Assembly (NCBI GenBank): GCA_964495085.1 | Contig: CAZBUK010000002.1 | Location: 18,151-82,150, forward strand | Source: CAZBUK01 sp964495085 | Lineage (GTDB): Bacteria > Bacteroidota > Ignavibacteria > T3Sed10-11 | Direction: 5' to 3' | DNA: 64,000 bases | Part shown: one piece after another, positions 38,078 through 47,905 of the stretch | How positions within the stretch are numbered: the first letter of the stretch is position 1 | Layout of the letters: each line of letters begins with the position of its first letter | Translations under genes and position numbers: made by a program | Notes under the pieces: model-generated | Seen by the model: the letters and a program-made list of their open reading frames with translations, nothing else | What the model was told of the DNA's origin: nothing | The model's database searches: none

Positions 38078-39103
38078 ATGGGTTTATTCTCGATGTTCTC
38101 CGCCGATCTTGCGATCGATCTCGGAACCGCCAATACATTGATCTATATACGCGGCAAAGGGGTCGTGCTGAACGAGCCTTCGATCGTCGCCTTCGACCGC
38201 AATTCCAAAAAGATCGTATCGATAGGAAGTGAAGCGCGCGATATGATGGGCAAAACCCATAATGAGATTCGGACGATCCGTCCGCTCAAAGACGGCGTGA
38301 TCGCGGATTTTGAGATCGCCGAAGGCATGCTTCGCGCGTTCATTAAAAAGATCAATGCGAGCTGGTTTCCGAGCAGGCGCATCGTCATCTGCGTTCCCAG
38401 CGGCATAACCGAGGTCGAAAAACGCGCAGTTCGCGACTCGGCGGAACATGCCGGTGCGCGGGAGGTGCACCTGATTGCCGAACCGATGGCAGCCGCCATC
38501 GGCGTGGGCCTCGACGTTGAAGCGCCGGTCGGGAATATGATCATCGATATCGGCGGAGGAACCACCGAGATCGCGGTAATCGCGCTCTCCGGTATCGTCA
38601 ACGAGGAGTCGATCCGGATCGCGGGAGACGAAATGAACGGCGCCATCATCCAATACCTGAAAAAGAATCACAATATACTTATCGGCGAGCGAACCGCGGA
38701 GGAAGCGAAGATGAAACTCGGATCGGCCATGCCACTGAAGGAGGAGATCACCCTCCCCCTGAAGGGGCGTGACCTGGTCAACGGTATCCCGAAAACAACC
38801 GAGATCAGTTCGGTCGAGATCCGGGAAGCGCTCTCGGAAGCGGTCGCCACGATCGTCAACGCGGTGAAGCTCACCCTCGAACGAACCCCTCCCGAACTCT
38901 CCGGCGATATCCTCGACCGGGGCATTATGCTTACGGGCGGCGGCGCTCTGTTGAAAGGACTCGATGAAAGAATCCGCCTCGAATCGAGCATCCCGGTGCA
39001 CGTCGTCGAGGATCCGCTCATCGCGGTGGTTATGGGAACGGGAAAGGTGCTCGAAGATCTCCCGAGATATTCGAAAGTTCTGATTAAGGGAAAAAACTAC
39101 TGA
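38078..39103 (+). CDS. mreB: Rod-shape actin homologue MreB
   Basis: Forms membrane-bound filaments that guide lateral peptidoglycan synthesis. The 341-residue protein has the actin-fold phosphate loops (IDLGTANTLIY near the N-terminus, DIGGGTTEIAVI near 155), GDEMNGAIIQYLKKNHN, and the C-terminal TGGGALLKGLDERI. Start ATG has AAGGAT upstream. It heads the mreB-mreC-mreD-mrdA-rodA cluster; the 117-base gap to mreC carries no strong hairpin, so read-through is likely. Confidence 0.97.
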   Translation: MGLFSMFSADLAIDLGTANTLIYIRGKGVVLNEPSIVAFDRNSKKIVSIGSEARDMMGKTHNEIRTIRPLKDGVIADFEIAEGMLRAFIKKINASWFPSRRIVICVPSGITEVEKRAVRDSAEHAGAREVHLIAEPMAAAIGVGLDVEAPVGNMIIDIGGGTTEIAVIALSGIVNEESIRIAGDEMNGAIIQYLKKNHNILIGERTAEEAKMKLGSAMPLKEEITLPLKGRDLVNGIPKTTEISSVEIREALSEAVATIVNAVKLTLERTPPELSGDILDRGIMLTGGGALLKGLDERIRLESSIPVHVVEDPLIAVVMGTGKVLEDLPRYSKVLIKGKNY

Positions 39104-39220
39104 TTCCCCCTCCGGAATCGTCCAGCCGTTCTAAACACCAAATCGGGCTGATCCGGCATCGCGGCTCTCTTCCAGACTCCCGGTTGAGTACGGAACACAA
39201 TTTTTGAATAATACAGTTCT

Positions 39221-40051
39221 ATGCGACGGATATTATATATATTGCAATTATACCGCGAGTATATCCTGCTCGCGTTCCTCCTGATAGTATCGCTTTCCCT
39301 TTTTCCCCTGAACAATAACCCGCAGATCAAACAACTTCGCGCATATGCGATCGGAGGCATCGGCATGCTGAACCAACCTGTCTCCTACGTGACGCATACC
39401 ATCGCACTTCGTGCCGAAAACGAACGTCTGCGGAGAGCAAATATCGAGCTCGCCGATGAAGTCTACCAATTGCGCGAAGCGCGACTCGAAAATATCCGGC
39501 TGAGACGCCTGCTTCGGTTCAGTGAACGATCGACGTACGATCTCGTCCCGGCGAAGGTTGTCGGACGTTCGGCGGACCCGGTCCGGAATACAATTACGAT
39601 CGATATCGGCGAGGGACGCGGTGTACGCGAACAGATGCCGATCGTCACCGATGCCGGCCTCGTCGGCAGGATCATCCTCGTCGGCGAGAACTACTCGGTG
39701 GGCCAGATCATGCTGAACCGCGACTTCAGAACAAGCGCCAGGGTCGAACGGTCGCGCGTCGACGGCATCGTCAGTTGGGACGGCCACCATGCGATGCAAC
39801 TGCAGAACGTAGCGAAAACGCTCGACGTCGTCGAGGGGGATGTGGTCCTCACTTCGGAGTACAGCAATGTGTTTCCGCCGGGGATTTTTATCGGCATCGT
39901 CAACTCGGTGGCAAACGTACCGGGCAACCTCACGAAGGTCATTCAGGTCAGCCCGGGAGTCGATTTTCACAGACTTGAAGAGGTGTTCGTTATCCGGCAT
40001 ACAGCCGATGAGGATAAGCTCAGCCTCGAGAACCGGACAAGGAGCAGATAG
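39221..40051 (+). CDS. mreC: Rod-shape-determining protein MreC
   Basis: Periplasmic scaffold that activates PBP2 and RodA. One membrane helix (about 13-32), a coiled coil (about 60-95, RAENERLRRANIELADEVYQ), then the two six-stranded beta domains with VVGRSADPVRNTITIDIGEGRG and VTDAGLVGRII, ending in a short charged tail. 276 residues, normal. Nine bases separate it from mreD. Confidence 0.94.
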   Translation: MRRILYILQLYREYILLAFLLIVSLSLFPLNNNPQIKQLRAYAIGGIGMLNQPVSYVTHTIALRAENERLRRANIELADEVYQLREARLENIRLRRLLRFSERSTYDLVPAKVVGRSADPVRNTITIDIGEGRGVREQMPIVTDAGLVGRIILVGENYSVGQIMLNRDFRTSARVERSRVDGIVSWDGHHAMQLQNVAKTLDVVEGDVVLTSEYSNVFPPGIFIGIVNSVANVPGNLTKVIQVSPGVDFHRLEEVFVIRHTADEDKLSLENRTRSR

Positions 40052-40060
40052 TCCCCGCAT

Positions 40061-40561
40061 ATGGCAAGATATCTCCGGTATACCTTCATCACGATCCTTC
40101 TTGTGGTTCTCCAGGTTACGATAGTTCCGTTCATCGCTATCGAGGGTGTCAGGCCGGATTTGTTGCTCATCTATGTCGTGATCATCTCGCTGCGCGAAGG
40201 TCAGATTCCGGGTACGATCGCGGGATTTGCCGTCGGCCTGATCAGCGATCTTGCGGTCGGCGAGTTCATCGGACTTGGAGCATTGACGAAAACCGGCGCC
40301 GGATTTATCGCCGGATACTTTTACAATGAGATGTCGCCGCTTCAGTCTCTCGGAAATTATAAATTCCTGTTCATCGTTGCGTTGGCGGGTGTGCTGCACA
40401 ACTTCGTATACCACATGTTGTTTCTCCAGGGATTACCGCTGACTTTCGCCGAAATAACGGGAAAGTACGTGTTGGGAACCACCGTCTACACGCTTGCTGT
40501 GGCGCTTATCCCTCTGTTCCAGTACAGCTCTGCATACCGCAGCGGCAGAGTGAAAGGATGA
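40061..40561 (+). CDS. mreD: Rod-shape-determining protein MreD
   Basis: A 166-residue integral membrane protein with five or six helices, partner of MreC in the elongasome. The N-terminal YTFITILLVVLQVTIVPFI and the conserved GVRPDLLLIYVVIISLREG are typical. Assignment rests on hydrophobic pattern plus its fixed place between mreC and mrdA. Confidence 0.9.
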   Translation: MARYLRYTFITILLVVLQVTIVPFIAIEGVRPDLLLIYVVIISLREGQIPGTIAGFAVGLISDLAVGEFIGLGALTKTGAGFIAGYFYNEMSPLQSLGNYKFLFIVALAGVLHNFVYHMLFLQGLPLTFAEITGKYVLGTTVYTLAVALIPLFQYSSAYRSGRVKG

Positions 40562-40567
40562 TGTATT

Positions 40568-42406
40568 ATGAGAAGTATGGATTTCGGGTCGCCGACCCGG
40601 AGACGGGTCTTTTACTCCGTCATTCTTCTTGCCCTGTTCGTCATGATCGGAAGATTGTATCAGCTTCAATTGTTCTATCAGGACGAGTACGGTAAGAAAT
40701 CCCAGGAAAACAGCATTCGCACCGTTCTCCGCGAGCCGGTTCGCGGGATGATGTTCGACCGGCGGGGAAGACTCATCGTCGATAACCGTCCCTCCTATAC
40801 CGTCACCGTCACCCCGTATGAATTCCGTCAGGAGAATATCCCGGCGCTCTCCGAGCTCCTCGTACTCGACGAAGAAATCCTGCGGAGGAGACTCCAGCGT
40901 GCCACGCAATGGTCCCTCTTCGTTCCGAGTAAGATTCACCGCGATGCTGAATTCCCTGTGATCGTCGCGCTCGAGGAGCAACGCGAACGTTTTCCCGGCG
41001 TCGGGTACGTCGTCGAGGCAAAACGACACTACAATTCGGGCGCCCGGCTCTCGCACGTGCTCGGCTATACACGGGAAATATCCGAACGGCAGCTTGCACA
41101 AAACCCCGGGGTCTACCGCCCGGGCGACGTCATCGGCTCCGCGGGCATTGAAGCGGCATTTGAGAAGACCCTTCGGGGCGAGTACGGATACGAGTATGCG
41201 ATGGTAAATTCACGCGGCCAGTTCGTAGCCGACTACAGCGAGGGTAAGAGAAACACATCACCGCGTGAGGGATCCGATCTCTTCCTCACAATCGATGCAG
41301 AGCTGCAGAGATATGCCGAGTCGCTGATCGGCGATCGTACCGGCTCGGTCGTTGCGATCGATCCCCGCAACGGCGAGATACTCGTGATGCTGAGCAAGCC
41401 CGACTACGACCTCGCGGACCTAAGCGGCGTCACTCCTCCCGAACTCTGGTCCTCGCTGAATTCGGACACCCTGCGGCCGCTCTTTAACCGCGCAACCTCC
41501 TCGATCTATCCTCCGGGCTCGACCTATAAAATGGTGCTCGCCGCGGCGGCGCTTGAGAATGGAGTCATTTCCGAACGCTGGACGGCGAGCTGTCCGGGTT
41601 TTTACAGATTCGGTAACCGGGTCTTCCGATGCCATCGGCCCGAAGGGCATGGAGCCGTAAACGTGGTCGAAGCAATCAAGGTGTCCTGTAATGTGTTTTT
41701 CTATCAATTGATGCTCGAAGTCGGGTTCGAACAGTGGACGAGCTTCGGACGGAAATTCGGTTTCGGAAGACGAACTGGAATCGAAGGAATCGAAGAAACT
41801 CCGGGCATCATGCCGGACGAGAATTATTATAACCGAATCTACGGCCCACGGGGCTGGACGCGGGGAAATCTCATCAGCCTTGCCATCGGCCAGGGAGAGA
41901 TAAGCGTCACGCCGCTGCAGATGGCCGTGTATGCCATGATGCTGGCAAACAAAGGCACGCATCATCATCCGTATCTCGTCAGCCATATCTACGACGCGAA
42001 TACCCGGGAAATCATCGAGCTGCCGAGAACTTCCGAGCGAACCGAGCTCAGCGAGCGGACATGGGACTTGCTCCGGGAAGGCATGCATAAGGTCGTGGAT
42101 GAGGATGGAGGTACCGCGCGGGCAGCGCGTATTCCCGGCATCCCTTCCGCCGGTAAGACGGGAACGTCGCAAAACCCTCACGGCGTTGAGGGACACGCGT
42201 GGTATGTCGGATTTGCACCGTACGACGATCCGCAAATCGCGATTGCAGTTATCATCGAGAATGTCGGTTACGGGGGCGCCCATGCCGCGCCCGTAGCCGG
42301 GAGGATCGTCGCGAAATATCTCTCGGGAGATGCGCTCGCGCAACAGATTCCACGCACCGTGAGCCCGCTCGAAAACGTCAGGGATTTCGTGAGGGATTCG
42401 GATTAA
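40568..42406 (+). CDS. mrdA: Penicillin-binding protein 2 (elongasome transpeptidase)
   Basis: Class B PBP that cross-links peptidoglycan during elongation, partner of RodA. 612 residues: one N-terminal membrane helix (about 16-33), the dimerisation/pedestal domain with REPVRGMMFDRRGRLIV, and the transpeptidase domain with all three motifs: S318-T-Y-K321 (catalytic Ser), S373-C-N375 and K530-T-G. Only six bases after mreD and three before rodA. Confidence 0.96.
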   Translation: MRSMDFGSPTRRRVFYSVILLALFVMIGRLYQLQLFYQDEYGKKSQENSIRTVLREPVRGMMFDRRGRLIVDNRPSYTVTVTPYEFRQENIPALSELLVLDEEILRRRLQRATQWSLFVPSKIHRDAEFPVIVALEEQRERFPGVGYVVEAKRHYNSGARLSHVLGYTREISERQLAQNPGVYRPGDVIGSAGIEAAFEKTLRGEYGYEYAMVNSRGQFVADYSEGKRNTSPREGSDLFLTIDAELQRYAESLIGDRTGSVVAIDPRNGEILVMLSKPDYDLADLSGVTPPELWSSLNSDTLRPLFNRATSSIYPPGSTYKMVLAAAALENGVISERWTASCPGFYRFGNRVFRCHRPEGHGAVNVVEAIKVSCNVFFYQLMLEVGFEQWTSFGRKFGFGRRTGIEGIEETPGIMPDENYYNRIYGPRGWTRGNLISLAIGQGEISVTPLQMAVYAMMLANKGTHHHPYLVSHIYDANTREIIELPRTSERTELSERTWDLLREGMHKVVDEDGGTARAARIPGIPSAGKTGTSQNPHGVEGHAWYVGFAPYDDPQIAIAVIIENVGYGGAHAAPVAGRIVAKYLSGDALAQQIPRTVSPLENVRDFVRDSD

Positions 42407-42409
42407 CGT

Positions 42410-43648
42410 ATGATCGAAACGGGAAAGACAGTAAGACTGACTAAAGGCAGGGTGGATTACTCGCTCTACCTTGCGACACTCGGGTTGACCGCCATCGGAC
42501 TCGTCTCAATATACAGTGCTACCTTCGATGCGGGCGCTTCGCTCTTTTTTCAACGACAATTGATGTGGGCAATCCTGGGTACGGTCGGCATGTTCGCGAT
42601 GCTGCTCTTCCCGCCGCGCGCTATCGAATCCCTTTCCGTCATTGCTCATCTCTTCGTGCTCGGTGTTCTCTTCCTGGTGCCGTTCATGGGTAAGACCGTC
42701 GCCGGCACTACCGCCTGGGTCGAACTCGGTCCGCTCAGCTTTCAGCCGAGCGAGGTCGGAAAGATAACGACCATACTCGTACTCTCGCTGTATCTCTCGA
42801 AACGATCGGCGCAGATACGGTCTTTAAAGACGCTGTTTATCGCGGGACTCATCGTCGCGGTTCCGACGTTCCTGGTTCTGATGCAGGCGGACATCGGTAC
42901 GTCGCTCATCTACTTCCTGATGTTCATCCCCGTCATCTATTGGGCGGGGGCATCTCCGTTCGTCGTCATCGTTCTCATCGCTCCGTTCGTTGTCGCGCTC
43001 GCCGCCCTCATCGGCCCGACGATCCTGCTCATCACGCTGGGGCTGTTGCTGGTCGCGCTGCTGCTGACGCGCGAAAACGGACTCTTAATCGCAGCTATGT
43101 TCGGACTTAATTCGGCGATCGCGGTCTCCGTGCAATTCTTCTACGAGCGGCTCGCGCTCCATCAGCAGAACCGCATCGCGACGTTCATCGATCCGGGCAG
43201 CGACCCGCTCGGCGTCGGGTACAACGTCATTCAATCGAAGGTCGCCATCGGTTCGGGCGGACTGTTTGGAAAGGGATTTCTAAACGGCACGCAGACGCAG
43301 CTCAATTTCATCCCTGCACAATGGACCGATTTTATCTTCTGCGTTCCCGGTGAGGAGTTCGGATTCCTCGGCGCATCGTTGGTGCTCATACTCTTGACCG
43401 TCATCCTGCTGCGCGGCGTCAGGATCGCATCCCGGGTGAAGAACAAGTTTGCCAGTCTGATCGCCATCGGTTTCGTCGGCATACTCGGATTCCATATGGT
43501 AATCAATGTGGGTATGACCATCGGACTGACTCCGGTGATCGGCATTCCGCTGCCGTTCCTCAGCTACGGGGGAACGGCGTTGTTTTCAAATATGATCATG
43601 ATCGGTATTCTTAATTCACTCTATTTGCGCAGACGAGAATACATATAG
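42410..43648 (+). CDS. rodA: Peptidoglycan glycosyltransferase RodA
   Basis: SEDS-family polymerase that elongates glycan strands with PBP2. 412 residues with about ten membrane helices. Conserved stretches include [29 protein letters not shown] with the functional Asp, [44 protein letters not shown] and [10 protein letters not shown]. End of the classical elongasome genes; a LonB-type protease gene follows after 13 bases. Confidence 0.96.
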   Translation: MIETGKTVRLTKGRVDYSLYLATLGLTAIGLVSIYSATFDAGASLFFQRQLMWAILGTVGMFAMLLFPPRAIESLSVIAHLFVLGVLFLVPFMGKTVAGTTAWVELGPLSFQPSEVGKITTILVLSLYLSKRSAQIRSLKTLFIAGLIVAVPTFLVLMQADIGTSLIYFLMFIPVIYWAGASPFVVIVLIAPFVVALAALIGPTILLITLGLLLVALLLTRENGLLIAAMFGLNSAIAVSVQFFYERLALHQQNRIATFIDPGSDPLGVGYNVIQSKVAIGSGGLFGKGFLNGTQTQLNFIPAQWTDFIFCVPGEEFGFLGASLVLILLTVILLRGVRIASRVKNKFASLIAIGFVGILGFHMVINVGMTIGLTPVIGIPLPFLSYGGTALFSNMIMIGILNSLYLRRREYI

Positions 43649-43661
43649 GATACTACTCTCA

Positions 43662-46142
43662 ATGAAGAAATCCTCCCGAACTTCCAACGCTCGCCGAAAA
43701 AAAACCTCTCTCCGCGACTCTCTCCGGGTACCGGTACCCGATCTCCGGTGGCGATGGAATTCCGACGGCGTCAGGATTAAACCCCTCACCGAGGTACAGG
43801 CATCGTCCGACATCATCGGACAGGAGAGGGCGCTGAAATCGATACGTATCGGCCTCGAAATGAAGCATTTCGGATACAACATCTTCGTGGCCGGCCTCTC
43901 CGGAACGGGAAGGACCACGACGATCAAGCGGATGCTCCGTGAATTCGACCAGAACCATCAGCATCTCGAGGATCTCTGTTACGTCTATAATTTCCACGAC
44001 GCCGACCGCCCTCTGATGATCCGCCTCCCTGCAGGGCAGGGCCGCAAGTTTGAGAAGGATATGGATTCGTTCATCCGGGACTTGAGGAAATCGATACCCG
44101 CACTGCTCGAAGGAAAGCGTTTCCAGGAACAGCGGAAGAACACGATCGAACTGTTTCAGAACAGACAGCGGTCGATACTGCGCGATTTCGAAAAAAAAGT
44201 AAAGGAGAAGGGATTCGATCTCGTTCAGGTGCAGATCGGCTCGATGGTACGTCCGGAAATTGCTCCCGTGATAGACGGAAAGCCCGTTGCGCTGGATCAG
44301 CTGGAGAACCTGGTGAAGGAGGGCAAACTCGACGACGGGAGCAGACAAAACCTGGTCGATAATTACTCGAATCTCAGCGGACAGATGGAAACCGTATTCC
44401 GCGAGATGAAGAACATCGAGCGAAAAGCCCGTGAAGCCCTCGAGAAACTCGATGAGCAAACCATCCATCCCGTTGTGAGGGAATATCTGGCGGAGATCGG
44501 AGCCACATACGACAACCAAAAACTCAGCCGGTATCTGGACGATGTATGCCAGGACGTCGTTAAAAATCTCGACCGGTTCAGAAAAGAGGAACAGCCGCAG
44601 CAAATGCCGCTCATACCTCAACAACAGGGCGAGGATGTCTTCCTCGAATATAAGGTAAACGTCGTCGTCGACAATGCCGATACGAAACGCATCCCGATCG
44701 TTATCGAAACCAATCCGAAGTACCGGAACTTGTTCGGCACGATCGAACGGCAGGTCGATGCGCGCGGATTATGGCGTTCCGATTTCACCAATATCAAATC
44801 GGGATCGCTGCTCCGGGCGAACGGAGGATACCTCGTCCTCAATGCACTCGACACCCTGATCGAGCCGGGCGTGTGGCAGGATCTGAAGCGGACCCTCCGC
44901 ACGGGCCTCGTAGATATCCAGTCCTATGAGCAGTGGTTTTTCTCGACATCGGGAATGAAACCCGAGCCGATCGAGGTCGATATCAAGGTTATTATGATCG
45001 GCGATGCCTTCCTCTACTATTTTTTGTACGAGCGTGACGACGACTTTAAAAAGATTTTCAAGATCCGTGCCGATTTCGATGTCGAGATGGAGGGGAGTCC
45101 CGAACATATCGACAACTACAGCGCGTTCATTAAAATGATCTCCGAGGATGAGAAACTCAATCCTTTCGATACTGGCGCGATCGGCGAGATCGTCGAATAC
45201 GGAATGCGCCTGTCGGGTCAAAAACACAAGCTCTCGACGCGTTTTAACATCATCGCCGATATCGTACGGGAGGCGAACTACTGGGCGGTAAAATCGGGAG
45301 GCGAAAAAGTTCTTTCCGAACATGTCGATCGCGCTATCGAAGAAAAGTCGGACCGGGTTCGCCTCATCGAATCGAAAATTCAGGAGATGATCGAGAACGG
45401 GACGATCATGATCGATACCGAAGGATCGGTGATCGGCCAGGTGAACGGACTCGCGGTATACGACATGGGCGAACATGTCTTCGGAAAACCGACCCGCATA
45501 ACCGCGAAAACATCCATCGGAAAAGGATCCATTCTGAACATCGAGCGGGAAGCGGATCTGAGCGGGAGAGTTCACCGCAAAGGGGTCGCCATTCTGACGG
45601 GTTACATTCACTGGATGTTCTCGCAGCAGACGCCGCTCGCATGCAACGCGAGCATCTGTTTCGAACAATCGTATTCGGGAGTCGACGGAGACAGCGCATC
45701 CTCGACGGAAATTTACGCGATACTCTCGAGTCTCGGCGGCATACCGATCAACCAGGGCATTGCGGTTACCGGCTCCGTAAACCAAACCGGGCAGATTCAA
45801 CCGATCGGCGGCGTCAACGTAAAGATCGAAGGATTCTTCGACGCGTGTAAGATGCGCGGACTCACCGGAGAGCAGGGTGTTATCATTCCGAAACAAAACG
45901 TCAAGGATCTGATGCTGCGGAAGGACGTCATCGAAGCGGTCGCAAAGAAAAAATTCCACATCTATGCAATTTCATCGGTCGATGAGGGAATCGAAATTCT
46001 GACGGGCGTGCGTGCGGGAAAGCGGTTGAAGAGCGGAAAGTTTGAGCAGGGAACCGTCTTTGCCGCGGTGGAAAGGAAACTGCAGCATTACAGCAACAGT
46101 CTGCGTGCCGCAGGCAGAGGCCGTAAGAAACCGGCATTCTGA
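43662..46142 (+). CDS. LonB-type ATP-dependent protease (AAA_32/Lon-C)
   Basis: An 826-residue soluble Lon-related protease. The N-terminal AAA domain has IIGQERALKSIRIGLEM and a Walker A of GLSGTGRTTTI (78-88) with Arg84 where Lys is standard. A coiled-coil insertion covers about 130-270, and ATPase elements such as FTNIKSGSLLRANGGYLVLNALDTL follow. The C-terminal Lon protease domain has the Ser-Lys dyad S678 (DGDSASSTE) and K721 (NVKIEGFF), 43 apart as in Lon. It should degrade misfolded or regulatory proteins in the cytoplasm. Its place directly behind rodA suggests co-transcription with the elongasome cluster. The Arg substitution is, as I recall, common in this family, but I could not check. 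Confidence 0.9.
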   Translation: MKKSSRTSNARRKKTSLRDSLRVPVPDLRWRWNSDGVRIKPLTEVQASSDIIGQERALKSIRIGLEMKHFGYNIFVAGLSGTGRTTTIKRMLREFDQNHQHLEDLCYVYNFHDADRPLMIRLPAGQGRKFEKDMDSFIRDLRKSIPALLEGKRFQEQRKNTIELFQNRQRSILRDFEKKVKEKGFDLVQVQIGSMVRPEIAPVIDGKPVALDQLENLVKEGKLDDGSRQNLVDNYSNLSGQMETVFREMKNIERKAREALEKLDEQTIHPVVREYLAEIGATYDNQKLSRYLDDVCQDVVKNLDRFRKEEQPQQMPLIPQQQGEDVFLEYKVNVVVDNADTKRIPIVIETNPKYRNLFGTIERQVDARGLWRSDFTNIKSGSLLRANGGYLVLNALDTLIEPGVWQDLKRTLRTGLVDIQSYEQWFFSTSGMKPEPIEVDIKVIMIGDAFLYYFLYERDDDFKKIFKIRADFDVEMEGSPEHIDNYSAFIKMISEDEKLNPFDTGAIGEIVEYGMRLSGQKHKLSTRFNIIADIVREANYWAVKSGGEKVLSEHVDRAIEEKSDRVRLIESKIQEMIENGTIMIDTEGSVIGQVNGLAVYDMGEHVFGKPTRITAKTSIGKGSILNIEREADLSGRVHRKGVAILTGYIHWMFSQQTPLACNASICFEQSYSGVDGDSASSTEIYAILSSLGGIPINQGIAVTGSVNQTGQIQPIGGVNVKIEGFFDACKMRGLTGEQGVIIPKQNVKDLMLRKDVIEAVAKKKFHIYAISSVDEGIEILTGVRAGKRLKSGKFEQGTVFAAVERKLQHYSNSLRAAGRGRKKPAF

Positions 46143-46165
46143 GATACTTCGTTCGTCTGAAAAGG

Positions 46166-46189
46166 TCCGGTATTTTCGGAAACTCCGGA
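46166..46189. terminator. Weak hairpin between convergent genes
   Basis: TCCGG/CCGGA with a 14-base loop in the 69 bases between the LonB-type gene and dnaX, which converge here. It has no T-run. It is the only stem-forming element seen in this gap. Confidence 0.35.
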
Positions 46190-46211
46190 GAGCTTCCCCC
46201 GCAAAACGACT

Positions 46212-47873
46212 TTACGTCGGCTCCGCGCCGAGTTCCCTGCGAAGCGCTCCGATGACGGGGTGCTCGCTTTTTGCGTTCTTCTCATTTCCTTCGCCGTCTA
46301 CAAACGCATCGATGCCGGTCTTCGCTCCGAACACTTTCTCACAGAACGAGACAAGAAATTCCCGGTGACGCTGAATCGTGCTGAGCTGATACTCATTATC
46401 GCACCGGAGCGTCATAAATCCCCGCTGTATGTCCACCAGCTTCGATTGGCCGAGAACCGATCCAAGATTGATCTTCTCGCTCCTCACCATCGAGACGAAT
46501 TCATCCCATCGCGCGTATGCCTCCTCGGCTGAAATAGTTTTGGCGACCCGGTGCTCCTCCGGGCGTGCAAGCGACTGCGGCGCCGGTCTTATGAGGGGTG
46601 CGGGATGTAGCTGCTTGCCCGGAACGGGATTGGAAGGATGTATTCCGGTGTCCGCGGCCGGCTGACGTGCCGGCGGCCAGCCGGCATGCGCCGTGCCGAC
46701 GATGGGGATTCCATTCGCTCCGTCACCGTTTTTTTTTACGGACTCCAGCTTTTCAAGCAGCGATCTGAGATCGGACGTTTTCTCCATTTTGATCAGCTCG
46801 ACGATGCCGCTTTCGAGCCGCAGACGGGGCTGCGAGCTCAACCTGATGTCCCTGCCGAGATCGAGTACCGCGCGAAGATAACGCATGATATCGACATCGG
46901 CGAACTGCTTTGCCTCCTCTTCGTATCGCTTCTTATACTCGTGCGAGGTTTCAAGCAGGTCGGTGGACGAGGTAGTGAGGACCGTCAGAAGATTTCGCAG
47001 ATGTTCCGCCAGGCCTTCCAGAAACTCGCGGAGGTCGTACCCGTTGTCGACGACGCGGGCAATCAGTTGAAGTCCCGATTTGGCATCTCTTCTGGCGAGA
47101 ACGCCAGTCACCTCGAAATAGAGGTCCTGATCCACCGTATTGAGCGTCGCATAGACGGTATCCGCGGTCACGTCGTTGCCGCAGTATGCAATAACCTGGT
47201 CGAAGATGCTCTGGGCGTCGCGCATCGAGCCGTCGCCTTTTTTCGCGATGAAGAGCAAAGCGTCATCGTCGATGCTGATGTTCTCCTCCGCCGCGATGAA
47301 TTTGAGCCTACCGATGATATCGCGTATGGCGATGCGTCTGAAATCGAATCTCTGGCAGCGGGAGAGTATCGTTGCCGGAACTTTGTTCACTTCCGTCGTG
47401 GCGAAGATGAAGAGCACGTGCGAAGGGGGTTCTTCGAGCGTTTTGAGAAGTGCGTTGAACGCCTCTTTGGTCAGCATGTGCACTTCATCGATGATGTACA
47501 CTTTGTAGGCGGATTTAGCCGGAGCGTAGCGGACCGCTTCTCTCAGATTGCGTATCTCATCGACGCCGCGGTTCGAGGCGCCGTCGATCTCGAATACGTC
47601 GACATTCCGGCCGCCGCTTATTTCAGTACACGATTCGCACTTATTGCATGGATTTCCCTCGACGGGATTTTCACAGTTCAGGACACGCGCAAGGATGCGG
47701 GCTACCGTCGTCTTCCCCACTCCTCTCGGGCCGCTGAAAATATACGCATGTCCGATCCGATTCTGGCGGATAGCGTTTTTCAACGTCGCGCTGACGTGCT
47801 CCTGTCCGACGACATCCTCGAAGACAACCGGGCGCCATTTTCGGGCGGTGACGACATAATTCTTCTCTGACAT
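46212..47873 (-). CDS. dnaX: DNA polymerase III gamma/tau subunit
   Basis: Clamp-loader ATPase. 553 residues: Walker A GPRGVGKTT (48-56), the four zinc cysteines C67, C76, C79 and C82, Walker B IIDEVHML, the sensor ATTEVNKVP with an Arg-finger SRCQR nearby, then the collar domain and a variable C-terminal region rich in Pro and Ala. I chose ATG 47873 with AAGGGG upstream, since the conserved NYVVTARKWRP begins four codons later; a longer in-frame reading would overlap the stress-protein gene. No slippery A-run for programmed gamma production was noticed. Third gene of lon-usp-dnaX. Confidence 0.95.
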   Translation of the reverse strand: MSEKNYVVTARKWRPVVFEDVVGQEHVSATLKNAIRQNRIGHAYIFSGPRGVGKTTVARILARVLNCENPVEGNPCNKCESCTEISGGRNVDVFEIDGASNRGVDEIRNLREAVRYAPAKSAYKVYIIDEVHMLTKEAFNALLKTLEEPPSHVLFIFATTEVNKVPATILSRCQRFDFRRIAIRDIIGRLKFIAAEENISIDDDALLFIAKKGDGSMRDAQSIFDQVIAYCGNDVTADTVYATLNTVDQDLYFEVTGVLARRDAKSGLQLIARVVDNGYDLREFLEGLAEHLRNLLTVLTTSSTDLLETSHEYKKRYEEEAKQFADVDIMRYLRAVLDLGRDIRLSSQPRLRLESGIVELIKMEKTSDLRSLLEKLESVKKNGDGANGIPIVGTAHAGWPPARQPAADTGIHPSNPVPGKQLHPAPLIRPAPQSLARPEEHRVAKTISAEEAYARWDEFVSMVRSEKINLGSVLGQSKLVDIQRGFMTLRCDNEYQLSTIQRHREFLVSFCEKVFGAKTGIDAFVDGEGNEKNAKSEHPVIGALRRELGAEPT

Positions 47874-47905
47874 ATGATCAGTCCCCTTCTTACGACAAGA
47901 ATATA

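Noticed and set aside
44769..45959. Minus-strand open frame of 396 codons
   Set aside because: Antisense to the LonB-type gene, with no Shine-Dalgarno or recognisable domain.
46638..47870. Plus-strand open frame of 410 codons
   Set aside because: Antisense to dnaX, which is unmistakable.
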